A stretch of 62,570 nucleotides of DNA, from contig LWDH01000022.1 in assembly GCA_002083395.1 (NCBI GenBank), forward strand, positions 1 through 62,570. The letters run 5' to 3'. Origin of the DNA: Proteobacteria bacterium SG_bin4 (GTDB taxonomy: Bacteria > Pseudomonadota > Gammaproteobacteria > Burkholderiales > Nitrosomonadaceae). A program made the position numbers and the translations under genes. Each line of letters opens with the position of its first letter. Position 1 is the first letter of the stretch. The notes beneath the pieces were generated by a model. The model did not search any database and had not been told where the DNA came from. It saw nothing but the letters and a program-made list of their open reading frames with translations. Shown here piece after piece: positions 27,272 to 36,100 of this stretch.

Positions 27272-28330
27272 TTAGCAGATGCGGGGCAATTGTTCGCCAC
27301 TCAACCAATCAACTACCCGATTGCCACCCAATAGGGTCTGCATTTGCACAAAGCAGTGCGAGTCATCAATTACTTCGCCGATGATTGCTGCATTGTGACC
27401 GAGCGGATGACTTTTCATCGCACGCAACAAGCTTTCGGCATCTTTTGCGGGACAGATTGCTACCAGCTTGCCTTCGTTGGCGATATACAGCGGGTCGAAT
27501 CCCAGAAATTCACAGGCGGCCTTAACTTGTTCACGGATAGGCAGCGTATTTTCATACAGCATCATTCCCACCGCTGATTGCTGGGCAATTTCATTCAGCG
27601 TCGAGGCCAAGCCGCCTCGCGTCGGGTCGCGGAGTACGCGGATGGCGGGGGCAGCGGCAATCATAATAGCAACCAGCTCATGCAAGGCGGCTGTATCAGA
27701 TTCGATACTGGTATTGAACGATAAGTTTTCACGACATGCCATCACCGCAATTCCATGATCGCCTAACGTGCCGGATATAATGATTTTATCGCCCGCCCGC
27801 GCATTCTCTCCTGAAATGTCTATGCCTGCCGGCACGATTCCGATCCCGGTGGTGGTGATGAAGACCCCGTCACCGCTTCCTTTTTCTACGACTTTGGTAT
27901 CCCCGGTTACAATCGGTACACCTGCTGACTGTGCTGTTTCCGCCATGGAATTGACGATGCGTTGCAGATCGGCCAAGGGTAAACCTTCTTCCAGAATGAA
28001 ACTGGCGGCGAGATAGCATGGTTTGGCGCCGGCCATTGCGATATCGTTGATGGTTCCATTGACGGCTAGGCTGCCAATGTTACCGCCAGGGAAAAAAAGC
28101 GGTGTCACAACATGAGAGTCCGTGGACATCACCATGCGACCGTTAAAACCGGGAAAACACGCATGGTCATTCATGGAGTGTAAATATTCGTTATCAAATG
28201 CCCGAAGAAATAATTGTTGAATCAGTTGCATCATTGCACGGCCGCCGCTGCCGTGTGCCATTTCGACACAACCTTGTTTGAAGTCGAGTTTTCGCGTGTA
28301 GCCAGGTTTGATGTTACTGCGGTTGGGCAT
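27272..28330 (-). CDS. hypE: Hydrogenase maturation protein HypE
   Basis: A 352-residue HypE. It has the GSGGRAMMQLI element of the PurM/ThiL-like fold, ATP-binding segments (STDSHVVTPLFFPGG, DTKVVEKGSGDG, DPTRGGLASTLNEIA) and the diagnostic C-terminus LPRIC, whose final Cys receives the carbamoyl group and is dehydrated to thiocyanate for transfer to HypC-HypD. ATG 28330 is preferred to 28351 because CAGGA stands upstream. It overlaps the end of hypD by 17 bases. HypF, which loads the carbamoyl group, is not in the window. Confidence 0.94.
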   Translation of the reverse strand: MPNRSNIKPGYTRKLDFKQGCVEMAHGSGGRAMMQLIQQLFLRAFDNEYLHSMNDHACFPGFNGRMVMSTDSHVVTPLFFPGGNIGSLAVNGTINDIAMAGAKPCYLAASFILEEGLPLADLQRIVNSMAETAQSAGVPIVTGDTKVVEKGSGDGVFITTTGIGIVPAGIDISGENARAGDKIIISGTLGDHGIAVMACRENLSFNTSIESDTAALHELVAIMIAAAPAIRVLRDPTRGGLASTLNEIAQQSAVGMMLYENTLPIREQVKAACEFLGFDPLYIANEGKLVAICPAKDAESLLRAMKSHPLGHNAAIIGEVIDDSHCFVQMQTLLGGNRVVDWLSGEQLPRIC

Positions 28331-29480
28331 GGTTTTTTTCCTGTGGCACATTGCGACTCATTTCGCGGAAGCGTCCAAAGCTGTAGTACGCGGCGCATGC
28401 GCCTTCCGACGATACCATGCAGGATCCGATCGGATTGTCCGGTGTGCAAACCGTGCCAAAAATTTTGCAATCTTGCGGGCGTTTGACGCCTCGTAAAATG
28501 GCGCCGCATTCGCAAGCTTTGTTATCGGGGATCGATAATGCCGGGATTGGGAAGCGTTGTTCGGCATCGAAACCGGCATAGCGTGATTTGATTTTCAATG
28601 CGCTATAAGGTACCAGTCCGAGGCCTCGCCATTCAAATGTGCGACGTAACTCAAAAACTTCGGATACCAGGACTTGTGCCTTGATGTTTCCCTCAGGCGT
28701 GACTGCCCGGGTAAATTCATTTTCGACCTCGGCGCGGCCAGTGTTGATTTGGCGGATCAGCATCAAAATCGCTTGCATGACGTCCAGCGGCTCAAAACCG
28801 GCGATTACCACTGGTTTCTGAAACTCTTCCGCAAAATAATGGTACGGCCGGCTGCCGATTACAACGGAAACATGTGCCGGTCCGATGAAACCATCCAGCG
28901 AAACCACGCCGAGTTCCCTGACCTCCGGGGATTGCAGGATATGCGAGATGGCGGAGGGTGTAAGAACATGATTGCAGAATACGCTGAAATTTTTCAAACC
29001 CAGCGCATCTGCTTGTTTAATTACAACCGCAGTCGGCGGTGTGGTGGTTTCGAAACCAATGGCAAGGAATACGACCTGATGTTGCGGGTTATTGCACGCT
29101 ATTGTTAATACATCGGCGACGGAATAGACCATCCGGATATCCGCGCCTTGCGCTTTCGCTTTCAATAAGCTCGCGCCGCTAGGGGTTGGTACCCGCAGCA
29201 TGTCGCCATAGCTGCAGAGAATCAGTCCGGGTATTTGCGCCAGTTGTATGGCGTTTTCTATACATCCGGCTGGTAAGATGCATACCGGGCATCCTGGACC
29301 GTGAATCATGTGCACATTACTCGGGAGCAAGTCCACGATACCGAAACGTGAGATGGCATGGGTATGCCCGCCGCAAAATTCCATCAGATGGTAGTGGCGC
29401 CGGGGATTGGTTTCCTGCGAAATATTGGCGGCGATTGTTTTCGCAAGAGTGCCATCACGAAATTCATCGATGTATTTCAT
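28314..29480 (-). CDS. hypD: Hydrogenase maturation protein HypD
   Basis: A 388-residue HypD, the Fe-S scaffold on which the Fe(CN)2CO unit is assembled together with HypC. Visible signatures are MEFCGGHTHAISRFG, HGPGCPVCILP, the thioredoxin-like FETTTP region and the C-terminal cluster ligands (ACECGAILRGVKRPQDCKIF in parts, GSCMVSSEGACAAYY). All expected cysteines seem present. It overlaps hypE and follows hypC by nine bases, so it lies in the middle of the operon. Confidence 0.95.
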   Translation of the reverse strand: MKYIDEFRDGTLAKTIAANISQETNPRRHYHLMEFCGGHTHAISRFGIVDLLPSNVHMIHGPGCPVCILPAGCIENAIQLAQIPGLILCSYGDMLRVPTPSGASLLKAKAQGADIRMVYSVADVLTIACNNPQHQVVFLAIGFETTTPPTAVVIKQADALGLKNFSVFCNHVLTPSAISHILQSPEVRELGVVSLDGFIGPAHVSVVIGSRPYHYFAEEFQKPVVIAGFEPLDVMQAILMLIRQINTGRAEVENEFTRAVTPEGNIKAQVLVSEVFELRRTFEWRGLGLVPYSALKIKSRYAGFDAEQRFPIPALSIPDNKACECGAILRGVKRPQDCKIFGTVCTPDNPIGSCMVSSEGACAAYYSFGRFREMSRNVPQEKNHAQPQ

Positions 29481-29489
29481 AATGAATTA

Positions 29490-29726
29490 TTAAGCCGTGT
29501 CATTATTATTCAGGCTCGACATTTCGGCAAACATCGCCAAAGTGTGTTGCGCTTCAATCGGGTCAAGTTTCTGTAGCGCAAATCCAACATGTACGACGAC
29601 ATAATCTCCCGGGACGGCATTATCGACCAGCGCCAGCGAAATTTCCTTGCGGATGCCACTCATATTGACAATTGCGCGATTTCCATCGGTTAATTGTTCG
29701 ATATAGGCTGGAATAGCAAGGCACAT
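29490..29726 (-). CDS. hypC: Hydrogenase maturation chaperone HypC/HupF family
   Basis: A 78-residue HypC with the essential N-terminal MCLAIP, whose Cys2 binds the iron unit and the large-subunit precursor. The core ends GDYVVVHVGFALQKLDPIEAQ, as usual. It is the first gene of hypC-hypD-hypE-hypX; a divergent L,D-transpeptidase begins 75 bases away, so the promoter lies in that short interval. hypA, hypB, hypF and the hydrogenase subunits are absent from the window. Confidence 0.95.
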   Translation of the reverse strand: MCLAIPAYIEQLTDGNRAIVNMSGIRKEISLALVDNAVPGDYVVVHVGFALQKLDPIEAQHTLAMFAEMSSLNNNDTA

Positions 29727-29800
29727 AGGCGTTTTATGGAAGTTTCCGGATGTGGAAATTATGACATAATTAGCTATCCTAATTCTCGGTAGTCAATAAA

Positions 29801-30367
29801 GTGGAAAAGCAAAATTATCTTGTTCATTTTCTGATGATCTTTTTGATCGGGTTGATGGTGATCGGTCGGTTTGCTCAAGCTGACAATGGCATATGGATTG
29901 ATGTCGATACCACGGAGCATACTTTGTCAGTGATGCAGGGAAATACCGTTCAGGCGGTATTCGAGAATGTGGCGATCGGGCGATACGGCACCACCCGGTC
30001 GAAGATGACACTGGACGATAAAACCCCGTTGGGTCAATTTAAGGTTGGTTGGGTGAATGAGAAAAGCCGCTATTACCGTTTTTATGGCTTGAACTATCCG
30101 AATCTAGAAACTGCGAAGCGCGCTTTTGATGAAAACAGGATTGACGAGGATACATGGCTATCGATTTGGCGTGCAAAAATCAGAGGTAAAACGCCTCCGC
30201 AAAATACACCATTGGGCGGCTATATCGGTATCCATGGAATCGGCAGAGGCGATCGGGAAGTGCATCATCAGTACAACTGGACCAATGGCTGCATCGCATT
30301 GACAAATGAGCAAATCGACCGGCTTGGAAAATGGATAAAACCAGGCATTATGGTGAATATTCGTTAA
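29801..30367 (+). CDS. L,D-transpeptidase-family (YkuD) periplasmic enzyme
   Basis: A 188-residue YkuD-domain protein starting at GTG 29801. The N-terminal hydrophobic segment (LVHFLMIFLIGLMVIGRFAQA) is a signal peptide. The catalytic pattern is GIHGIGRGD, then NWTNGCIALTN, giving the His and the nucleophilic Cys. It acts on peptidoglycan, either making 3-3 cross-links or attaching or releasing lipoproteins. It lacks a LysM domain. Together with the Lpp-like gene at 30643 and a second YkuD enzyme at 31046 it forms a small cell-wall tethering neighbourhood. Confidence 0.88.
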   Translation: MEKQNYLVHFLMIFLIGLMVIGRFAQADNGIWIDVDTTEHTLSVMQGNTVQAVFENVAIGRYGTTRSKMTLDDKTPLGQFKVGWVNEKSRYYRFYGLNYPNLETAKRAFDENRIDEDTWLSIWRAKIRGKTPPQNTPLGGYIGIHGIGRGDREVHHQYNWTNGCIALTNEQIDRLGKWIKPGIMVNIR

Positions 30368-30561
30368 TTGTGATTTGGCTGGCGATCAAACTGACTGGTT
30401 TCATTTGTTTGTTGTTAATTGCTTGAATCATAAAAAATATATAAATCTTTATAGTTATTAGATACTTGCTCTTTATTGTGTTGTGTTTATGTCTAATCCA
30501 TTGGTAAATTTGTCACAGAATCCATTTATTTTGCGGAAGAAATCAGATAAGATTCCACTGC

Positions 30562-30585
30562 GTTGCCGATTTTATTATCGGTAAC
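30562..30585 (+). other. Hairpin in the leader of the Lpp-like gene
   Basis: GTTGCCGAT (30562-30570) and ATCGGTAAC (30577-30585) pair over nine positions with one G-U. It lies about 60 bases before the start codon at 30643 and has no T-run, so it is not a terminator. It may stabilise an abundant mRNA; this is a guess. Confidence 0.25.
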
Positions 30586-30642
30586 AACAAAGTTGTGGAT
30601 GTTTGTGCGTATTGAATAAAATAAACAACTGAGGAGATCGGA

Positions 30643-30933
30643 ATGAAAGGAAAAATCCAGCATCCAGTTCGTAAGCTAACGCTGGCAGTAGTTGCGGGAG
30701 CTTTTATTGGGTTAACAGGGTGTGCAACAACAGCACAGCTTGAAGAATTGCAAAATAAAGTGAATGCTGATATTGCTTCAGTAAAAGCTGACGCTGCTGC
30801 TGCAAGACAAGCTGCAGATGCTGCGAATGCGAGAGCAAACGAAGCAGTTCGCATTGCAGAAGATGCCAACAGACGTTCAATGGATACAGCAGAAAAAATT
30901 GATCGGATATTCAAAAAAGCAATGCATAAATAA
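30643..30933 (+). CDS. Lpp/OprI-like alanine-zipper lipoprotein
   Basis: A 96-residue lipoprotein. The signal VVAGAFIGLTGC gives a lipobox with Cys27. The mature part is one long helix with Ala-rich heptads (ASVKADAAAARQAADAANAR) and ends in KKAMHK. A free C-terminal lysine is the residue by which Braun lipoprotein is bound to peptidoglycan, so this is a candidate outer-membrane-to-wall tether. GAGGAGA precedes the ATG and a strong terminator follows, as for a highly expressed single gene. L,D-transpeptidase genes lie on both sides. Family is inferred from architecture. Confidence 0.88.
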   Translation: MKGKIQHPVRKLTLAVVAGAFIGLTGCATTAQLEELQNKVNADIASVKADAAAARQAADAANARANEAVRIAEDANRRSMDTAEKIDRIFKKAMHK

Positions 30934-30955
30934 GCTTTATATCAATAGCTAGTAT

Positions 30956-30985
30956 AAAAAAACCCCTCATCTGAGGGGTTTTTTT
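30956..30985 (+). terminator. Rho-independent terminator after the Lpp-like gene
   Basis: AACCCCTCA and TGAGGGGTT pair around a short loop and are followed by seven T; the A-run on the left side could let it also act on the opposite strand, where the gene at 31046 ends. Confidence 0.9.
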
Positions 30986-31045
30986 ATGGGTACCTAAGAT
31001 AGGTAGAGAACTAGAAAACTCTAACTGAGATTGGTTACTGATTAA

Positions 31046-32038
31046 TTAGAATTTATCGTTTTGAGTGTGTAGCTGATTTTGTGAGCGAGAGCGAGAAATT
31101 AAAACGGGCATCCCGCTTTTTTCCAAGATCGCTTGTTCTAGCGCTTCTTGGTCAATTTCAAAATCCTCCGGAATATTTCTTTTGTTGCTGTTGCGCGCGA
31201 GGAAATCATTGATGGCAGCAACTACAATGCTGTGATAGTTGGAGTATTTCTCCTGATCTTCTTCTAAAGGCGGATGCAATTCAGCGAAAAGCGAATCAAG
31301 CTGCCATCCAAGTTTGATTGGCTGATTGACAACTTGTACTTGCGTGCCGATAGGAACTTTATCGAAGAGTGCTTCGATATCTTCGGGATACATTCTTACG
31401 CAGCCTGCTGAAACTCGCATGCCGACGCCGAATGGCTTGATAGTGCCATGAATCAGGTAGCTACCGCTGCTGATGCCCAAACGCATGGCATGCCGACCGA
31501 GTGGATTGGTCGGTCCAGGCGGTACGATGCTGGGATAGGGCTGCTCGCCATTCGCGATTCTATCCATCTGCAAAGATTTGGGAGGTATCCAGGTTGGGTC
31601 TTTCTTTTTTTCAACTATTTTTGAAATGCCCAATGGCGTAACCCAATCCATTCTTCCAATTCCAACAGGATGAGTAATGATTACAGGCTTCTCCCCTTTT
31701 TTAGGTTCAGGAAAGTAATAGATGCGCATTTCCGGTAAATTAAGTAACAAGCCTTTGCGTTCGCCTTGTGGAATGATGTAGCGGCTCGGTAAAATGACAG
31801 TCGCGCCATCTTCCGGCAGCCATCGATCGACATCTGGGTTGGCAAGCAATATCTCGATCTGGCCGATATCATATTGGCGCGCAATATCAAGCAATGTTTC
31901 CGACCGACTTGCTTGAGTGGTTCGTATTTGACCGAAAATATCAATGTCCGGTGGCGGGAGTATCCAGGTTGCAGCGTGTATAGACTGGATTAGGAAGGGG
32001 TTAATTAGGAGCAAAAAAATAGTAAAAATTTTATACAT
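31046..32038 (-). CDS. LysM-containing L,D-transpeptidase, ErfK/YbiS type
   Basis: A 330-residue periplasmic enzyme. ATG 32038 (MYKIFTIFLLLINPFLIQSIHA) gives a clean signal peptide. A LysM-like region follows (LLDIARQYDIGQIEILLANPD, ending GATVILP), then the YkuD domain with IHGTIKPFGVGMRVSAGCVRM carrying the catalytic His and Cys. Length and domain order match E. coli ErfK/YbiS/YcfS, which attach Lpp to peptidoglycan. The C-terminal 80 residues extend beyond the catalytic domain. It converges on the Lpp-like gene and probably uses that protein as substrate. Confidence 0.9.
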   Translation of the reverse strand: MYKIFTIFLLLINPFLIQSIHAATWILPPPDIDIFGQIRTTQASRSETLLDIARQYDIGQIEILLANPDVDRWLPEDGATVILPSRYIIPQGERKGLLLNLPEMRIYYFPEPKKGEKPVIITHPVGIGRMDWVTPLGISKIVEKKKDPTWIPPKSLQMDRIANGEQPYPSIVPPGPTNPLGRHAMRLGISSGSYLIHGTIKPFGVGMRVSAGCVRMYPEDIEALFDKVPIGTQVQVVNQPIKLGWQLDSLFAELHPPLEEDQEKYSNYHSIVVAAINDFLARNSNKRNIPEDFEIDQEALEQAILEKSGMPVLISRSRSQNQLHTQNDKF

Positions 32039-32412
32039 AATCAAGCCCTGCAATCAAATGAGATGCGAATAAGCGATAAGAATGAAATAATAATAACTGA
32101 AACTTGTGTTTAAGAAATGCTAAATAGCATGATTGTTTGATATGAATTTTGAGTTTTAGTGAGAATTAGAATAATTCGAAATGAATGTCATAGTCAGGAA
32201 AACAACAGGTTTGTTGCGTTCATGCAACAACATTGTTGCGAATTTCACAAAAAGTTCTTATTTTTCTTGCGGTACGTATATGTGTTATTGCACAATCAGA
32301 CCAAACCTTCCGAGATGGAAGGTCCGAACAAGCGGGGTGCATTCCAGCGGAGTGTGGTGAGTGTTAAATAGGACGGCCCCAGTCGTTTTAAACATTAAAG
32401 GAGAACGTCGGT
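32039..32412. other. Long AT-rich intergenic region between L,D-transpeptidase and porin
   Basis: This 374-bp divergent gap carries no credible gene. It must hold the promoters of both neighbours. The notable content is the three-armed repeat at 32211-32239; the last 20 bases carry the porin ribosome site AAAGGAGAA. Confidence 0.6.
32211..32239. promoter_or_regulatory. Three-armed TTGTTGC/GCAACAA repeat upstream of the porin
   Basis: TTGTTGC (32211-32217), GCAACAA (32224-32230) and TTGTTGC (32233-32239). The middle arm is the exact complement of both outer arms, so two mutually exclusive hairpins, or a set of operator half-sites with 6- and 2-base spacers, are possible. It stands about 175 bases before the porin start. 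Confidence 0.45.
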
Positions 32413-33636
32413 ATGAAGAAAAAACTAATTTCGTTGGCAGTAGCTGGTGCACTAGCAGTTCCAATGGCAGCGTCAGCTCAAGGTACTCATGTAACCCTAT
32501 TTGGTAGTGTTCAAGCTGAATACGCAACCGTTAACCGTGAGAACCAAAGTAGCCAAGCTCTGATAGGTGATGATACAGGGCGCTCAAGAATGGGTATGCA
32601 TGTAACCGAAAGTTTGGGCGGTGGTTTTAAAGCTAAAGCGCATGTTGAGTATGGCTTTAATACAGGTGCAGGTGCGTTAGGTGTTGCGCGTGAGCGTTGG
32701 GTTGCTTTAGCGAATGATAGCTGGGGTGAAGTGAAATTCGGTCGCGTTCAATCCCCATTCAAAGATTTTGCGGGTGGTATGACCATTGATCCATTTGCTT
32801 ATACGACACTGCAGGCAGGCGGTAGCGGCGGTACCATGATGTCATCTGCAAATGGTTATGGCTCAGGTGCGCAAGGTTTTGTAAACAGCGCGGTTCGTTA
32901 TGATTCACCAAAAGTTGAAGGTTTTAGCTTTGCTGGTTTGTTGATGCCAGGCGATTCCAACAGATTGGATCCTGCAAATTTTATCGCTCCAAGCAGTAGC
33001 TTCCAAGGTAGCCAATCGAATGCCGGTGGTGAAGACGGTGAATGGGATTTCCAAGTTGCGGGTAAATATGACAGACAATGGCAAGGTCATAACTTTGCGG
33101 TATTCGGCGGTTATTCACGTGATAACGTCAGTACCCGTCAAAAAACAGCTCAAGGCTTGCTGAACAATGAGCACGTATGGCGTGGTGGTGGTTCATGGAA
33201 CTATCAACAATTTACCTTAAGCGGTCAATATGAACACATCAACAATGCAGTCGGTGCAGCAACCTGTACCAATGCAGCACAGTTGGGCAACCCAGCAACC
33301 GGCCTGCCGGATTCACGTGGTGGACTTATTGCAGGTGGTGGAGCGCAATGTAATTCTGCTATGAATATGGGCGGTGACGGTAATATCTGGTTTGCCAGCG
33401 GTAAGTATGACTGGGGTAATACCAGCTTTATCGCTCAAGGCGGTATGACCCATGCAAACGGTGTAGTTGGTGTTGCTCAAAGCCGTGAAGTAAGCAGTTT
33501 CACAGTGGGTGCAATTCATAACCTGAGTAAACGTTCAAGTTTGTTTGGTGGTTACCAACGTGCAATGGTTAATGATAAAAATGCGCAATTCCAAGACAGC
33601 GATACTTGGTCTTTGGGTATGCGTCACAACTTCTAA
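32413..33636 (+). CDS. Outer-membrane porin, Gram-negative general type
   Basis: A 407-residue porin. Signal peptide MKKKLISLAVAGALAVPMAASA, then the family start QGTHVTLFGSVQAEY, many alternating beta-strand segments and an aromatic C-terminus (SLGMRHNF) recognised by the barrel assembly machinery. Constriction-loop features cannot be judged by eye. A strong AAAGGAG site and a good terminator suggest high expression. The insert around ATCTNAAQLGNPATG carries a Cys pair, unusual for a porin, which may form a loop disulfide. It would allow passive passage of small solutes. Confidence 0.92.
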   Translation: MKKKLISLAVAGALAVPMAASAQGTHVTLFGSVQAEYATVNRENQSSQALIGDDTGRSRMGMHVTESLGGGFKAKAHVEYGFNTGAGALGVARERWVALANDSWGEVKFGRVQSPFKDFAGGMTIDPFAYTTLQAGGSGGTMMSSANGYGSGAQGFVNSAVRYDSPKVEGFSFAGLLMPGDSNRLDPANFIAPSSSFQGSQSNAGGEDGEWDFQVAGKYDRQWQGHNFAVFGGYSRDNVSTRQKTAQGLLNNEHVWRGGGSWNYQQFTLSGQYEHINNAVGAATCTNAAQLGNPATGLPDSRGGLIAGGGAQCNSAMNMGGDGNIWFASGKYDWGNTSFIAQGGMTHANGVVGVAQSREVSSFTVGAIHNLSKRSSLFGGYQRAMVNDKNAQFQDSDTWSLGMRHNF

Positions 33637-33653
33637 AAGCAATTTTGCTTAAT

Positions 33654-33681
33654 AAAAAAGGCACCGTAAGGTGCCTTTTTT
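33654..33681 (+). terminator. Rho-independent terminator after the porin
   Basis: AAAAAAGGCACC and GGTGCCTTTTTT pair exactly around GTAA, 18 bases after the porin stop codon. Confidence 0.92.
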
Positions 33682-33782
33682 ATTTTAAAAAGAAACTATA
33701 ATGAGCGCTTGTGCGCCATCGCTACAGAATTTTAATTTATTCTTATTCACTCGCAGGCGTGTTTTTATGGAGATGGTATGTT

Positions 33783-34250
33783 ATGAGCATGAAAAAATGG
33801 ACAGATGAAGAACTGATTTTAACACGTGATAAACTGGAGTCTCTGGATAAGGCAAGTAAAAGCTCCGGATCAGGTACGAAAATGTGGTTGTTTACTGGAT
33901 TGTTGGGGGCATTTGCTATTTCAACCGGCGTTACATTCATGATTCTGGACGGTGTCGATGTGATGAGTATCATTTTGATCATTATGGGCACCATCACGTG
34001 TATCTCATGGTATAAAAGCGACAAACAGCGCAAAGACAATCTTGCGTTTCTTGAAGAAATCAATCGCGAGATCAAATCCCGCAAATTAAAAGTGAAGGAC
34101 ACTTCCAAAACGAAAGATAAAGTAACAGAACAACCGGAAGGAACCGAACAGACGAGCGAAGCTGAAGGCCCGAACGATAAAACGGCCGTTGCATCTGAAT
34201 CGAGTGATTCAAAAAACTCAGAAAAATCAGAAGGAAAATCTGACAAGTAA
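33783..34250 (+). CDS. Small two-helix membrane protein, function unknown
   Basis: A 155-residue protein from ATG 33783, which has GGAGATGG just upstream; the frame extends to 33711 without such a site. A short cytosolic start (MSMKKWTDEELILTRDKLESLD) is followed by two membrane helices (about 38-58 and 63-82), then a basic helix (DKQRKDNLAFLEEINREIKSRK) and a low-complexity acidic and Ser/Lys-rich tail. No family recognised. It is followed after only seven bases by the gene at 34258, so the two are an operon. Confidence 0.7.
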   Translation: MSMKKWTDEELILTRDKLESLDKASKSSGSGTKMWLFTGLLGAFAISTGVTFMILDGVDVMSIILIIMGTITCISWYKSDKQRKDNLAFLEEINREIKSRKLKVKDTSKTKDKVTEQPEGTEQTSEAEGPNDKTAVASESSDSKNSEKSEGKSDK

Positions 34251-34257
34251 CCGGAAA

Positions 34258-34839
34258 ATGAAAATCCGCAGCTTGCTGTCGGCGATTGAACGGCTGTTTC
34301 AACCGAGGGATTTGCAGACAGAAGAAAAAATACTTGATCATGATGAGCAATCCAGCCAAGCGGCATTATTAGCTTCGGAAGATCGGTTTGCATTCGAAGC
34401 ATTATGCCAATTCCTTTGGGTGCAGGGTGAATGGTTGCCGTTGGTATTTGATCTGAATCATTCGATTTATACCAATCAAGGAGTCACTGCGGCATCATTG
34501 CAAAGATTAGCGAATGCCGGATTAATCCTTTTTGAAAAAGCAGGATTCGTCAAGAAAGGATTTGGCAAGCATACGCGCCTGTTTTATTGCGGCAAGCCAA
34601 CCAAAATCGGTTTCCAGGCCGACGAAGATAATTATCTGGATTTGGGGCATGTATTGCTCACCGAACACGGAAAACAATTAGCTTCTTCTATCTCAATCAC
34701 AAGAAACCAGCAGTTTTACGAATATGTAATAAACCGGTGGTTTGAACAAGGCTTACTGTTGTCATCGATACAAATAGACCGGAACTGGGAAACTCCGATT
34801 GTTTCCAATCATGAACCTGCATGTTCGATTAAAGAATGA
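34258..34839 (+). CDS. Unknown protein, possibly with a winged-helix-like segment
   Basis: A 193-residue protein starting MKIRSLLSAIERLFQPRDLQ. It seems soluble. The middle, GVTAASLQRLANAGLILFEKAGFVKKGFGKHTRLFYCGKP, reads like a short helix-turn followed by a wing, so weak resemblance to a transcriptional or replication-type winged helix is possible, but I recognise no family. It is translated just after the two-helix membrane protein, and its stop overlaps the 3' end of the convergent glycerate kinase gene by 11 bases. Confidence 0.65.
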   Translation: MKIRSLLSAIERLFQPRDLQTEEKILDHDEQSSQAALLASEDRFAFEALCQFLWVQGEWLPLVFDLNHSIYTNQGVTAASLQRLANAGLILFEKAGFVKKGFGKHTRLFYCGKPTKIGFQADEDNYLDLGHVLLTEHGKQLASSISITRNQQFYEYVINRWFEQGLLLSSIQIDRNWETPIVSNHEPACSIKE

Positions 34840-36100
34840 GAATCACCCGGTAATCGTTAACGTTGGTGCGTGTAGGACCGGTCATGACTAAATCGTTTAA
34901 GCGTTGAAAGAAAGTATACGAGTCATTATTCGAAAGGAATGAGGACGGATCCAATCCGAGCTGTTTTATGCGGATGAAAGAATCCGGTGACAAAATTGCC
35001 CCAGCGTTATTTTCCGTGCCGTCCAATCCATCGGTGTCACATGCCAAAGCATAAACATTATCCATTCCGCCCAGTTGAACAAATAACGAAAGTAGGAACT
35101 CAGTGTTGCGGCCACCTCGGCCATTGCCCTTGACGGTAACCGTGGTTTCTCCGCCCGATAGCAGAGCGATGGGCGTTTTCAATAATCGTGGATATGATTT
35201 GATTTCTCGCACCAATGCGGCATAACTTTTAGCAATTTCAGAAGCCTCGCCAGTGACGGTATCGCCGAGTATCAGGGTATTGAAACCCAAAGCCTGAAAA
35301 TAATTTTCTGCGGCTGCCAATGACTGGTGTGCAGTTGCAATGATGGTATTTTCAGTGCGAGAGAAGAAAGGAGAACCCGGTTTGGGAGTTTCTGCAACGC
35401 TTCCCGCTTGGCCAGCGCGCAATAGCCGGGTGATCGAAAGCGGCGCATCCAAGTGATACCGATCAAGTACTGCGAGAGCATCAGAAAATGTGGAAGGATC
35501 AGCAATACAAGGACCTGAGGCGATATGGATCGCGTCATCGCCGGTAACATCGGAAATAATCAGTGAAAGAATGGCAGCCCGGCAAGTGGCTGCAAGCCTG
35601 CCGCCTTGAATTCCGGATAAATGCTTGCGGACGATATTGATTTCTTGGATTGTCGCGCCGCATTGCAACAATTGCTTTGTTACGGTTTGCAGATCCTGCA
35701 GTGATATGCTGTTGACCGGCAGCGGCAATAAACTGGAACCGCCGCCGCTGAACAAGCAAAGCAGCAAATCCTCGGTTGTTAATACTTGTACAGCCGCAAG
35801 CATTTCTCGCGCAGCCTGTTCGCCGTTCTCATCAGGGATGGGATGCCCGGCTTCAACGATTCGAATAGCTTGAGTGGGGAGGCCGTGTCCATAGCGCGTT
35901 ACCACGATGCCATCAATTGGCGCTTCGGCTGGCCAGGCGCTTTCAACGGCTGCTGCCATAGCGGCGGATGCCTTTCCGGCGCCGACTACGAATGTTCGTC
36001 CGTGAGGTGGTTGCGGCAGATATTGCGGCACGATATGAGCCGGGTCAGCGGCCTTGACAGCGACTGAGAAGCTTTCCAGCAGACAATCCCGCGGATTCAT
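34829..36100 (-). CDS. gckA: Glycerate 2-kinase, GckA/TtuD (MOFRL) family
   Basis: A 423-residue class II glycerate kinase. The N-terminal DUF4147 domain shows VVGAGKASAAMAAAVE, GHPIPDENG and LLCLFSGGGSSLLPLP; the C-terminal MOFRL domain shows ALLSGGETTVTVKGNGRGGRN and ALACDTDGLDGTENNAGA. It phosphorylates glycerate to 2-phosphoglycerate, linking glycolate or serine breakdown to glycolysis. Older annotations call the family hydroxypyruvate reductase TtuD. Its ATG overlaps the uvrA TGA, so it is translated from the same message, although no functional link is evident. Confidence 0.9.
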   Translation of the reverse strand: MNPRDCLLESFSVAVKAADPAHIVPQYLPQPPHGRTFVVGAGKASAAMAAAVESAWPAEAPIDGIVVTRYGHGLPTQAIRIVEAGHPIPDENGEQAAREMLAAVQVLTTEDLLLCLFSGGGSSLLPLPVNSISLQDLQTVTKQLLQCGATIQEINIVRKHLSGIQGGRLAATCRAAILSLIISDVTGDDAIHIASGPCIADPSTFSDALAVLDRYHLDAPLSITRLLRAGQAGSVAETPKPGSPFFSRTENTIIATAHQSLAAAENYFQALGFNTLILGDTVTGEASEIAKSYAALVREIKSYPRLLKTPIALLSGGETTVTVKGNGRGGRNTEFLLSLFVQLGGMDNVYALACDTDGLDGTENNAGAILSPDSFIRIKQLGLDPSSFLSNNDSYTFFQRLNDLVMTGPTRTNVNDYRVILIL

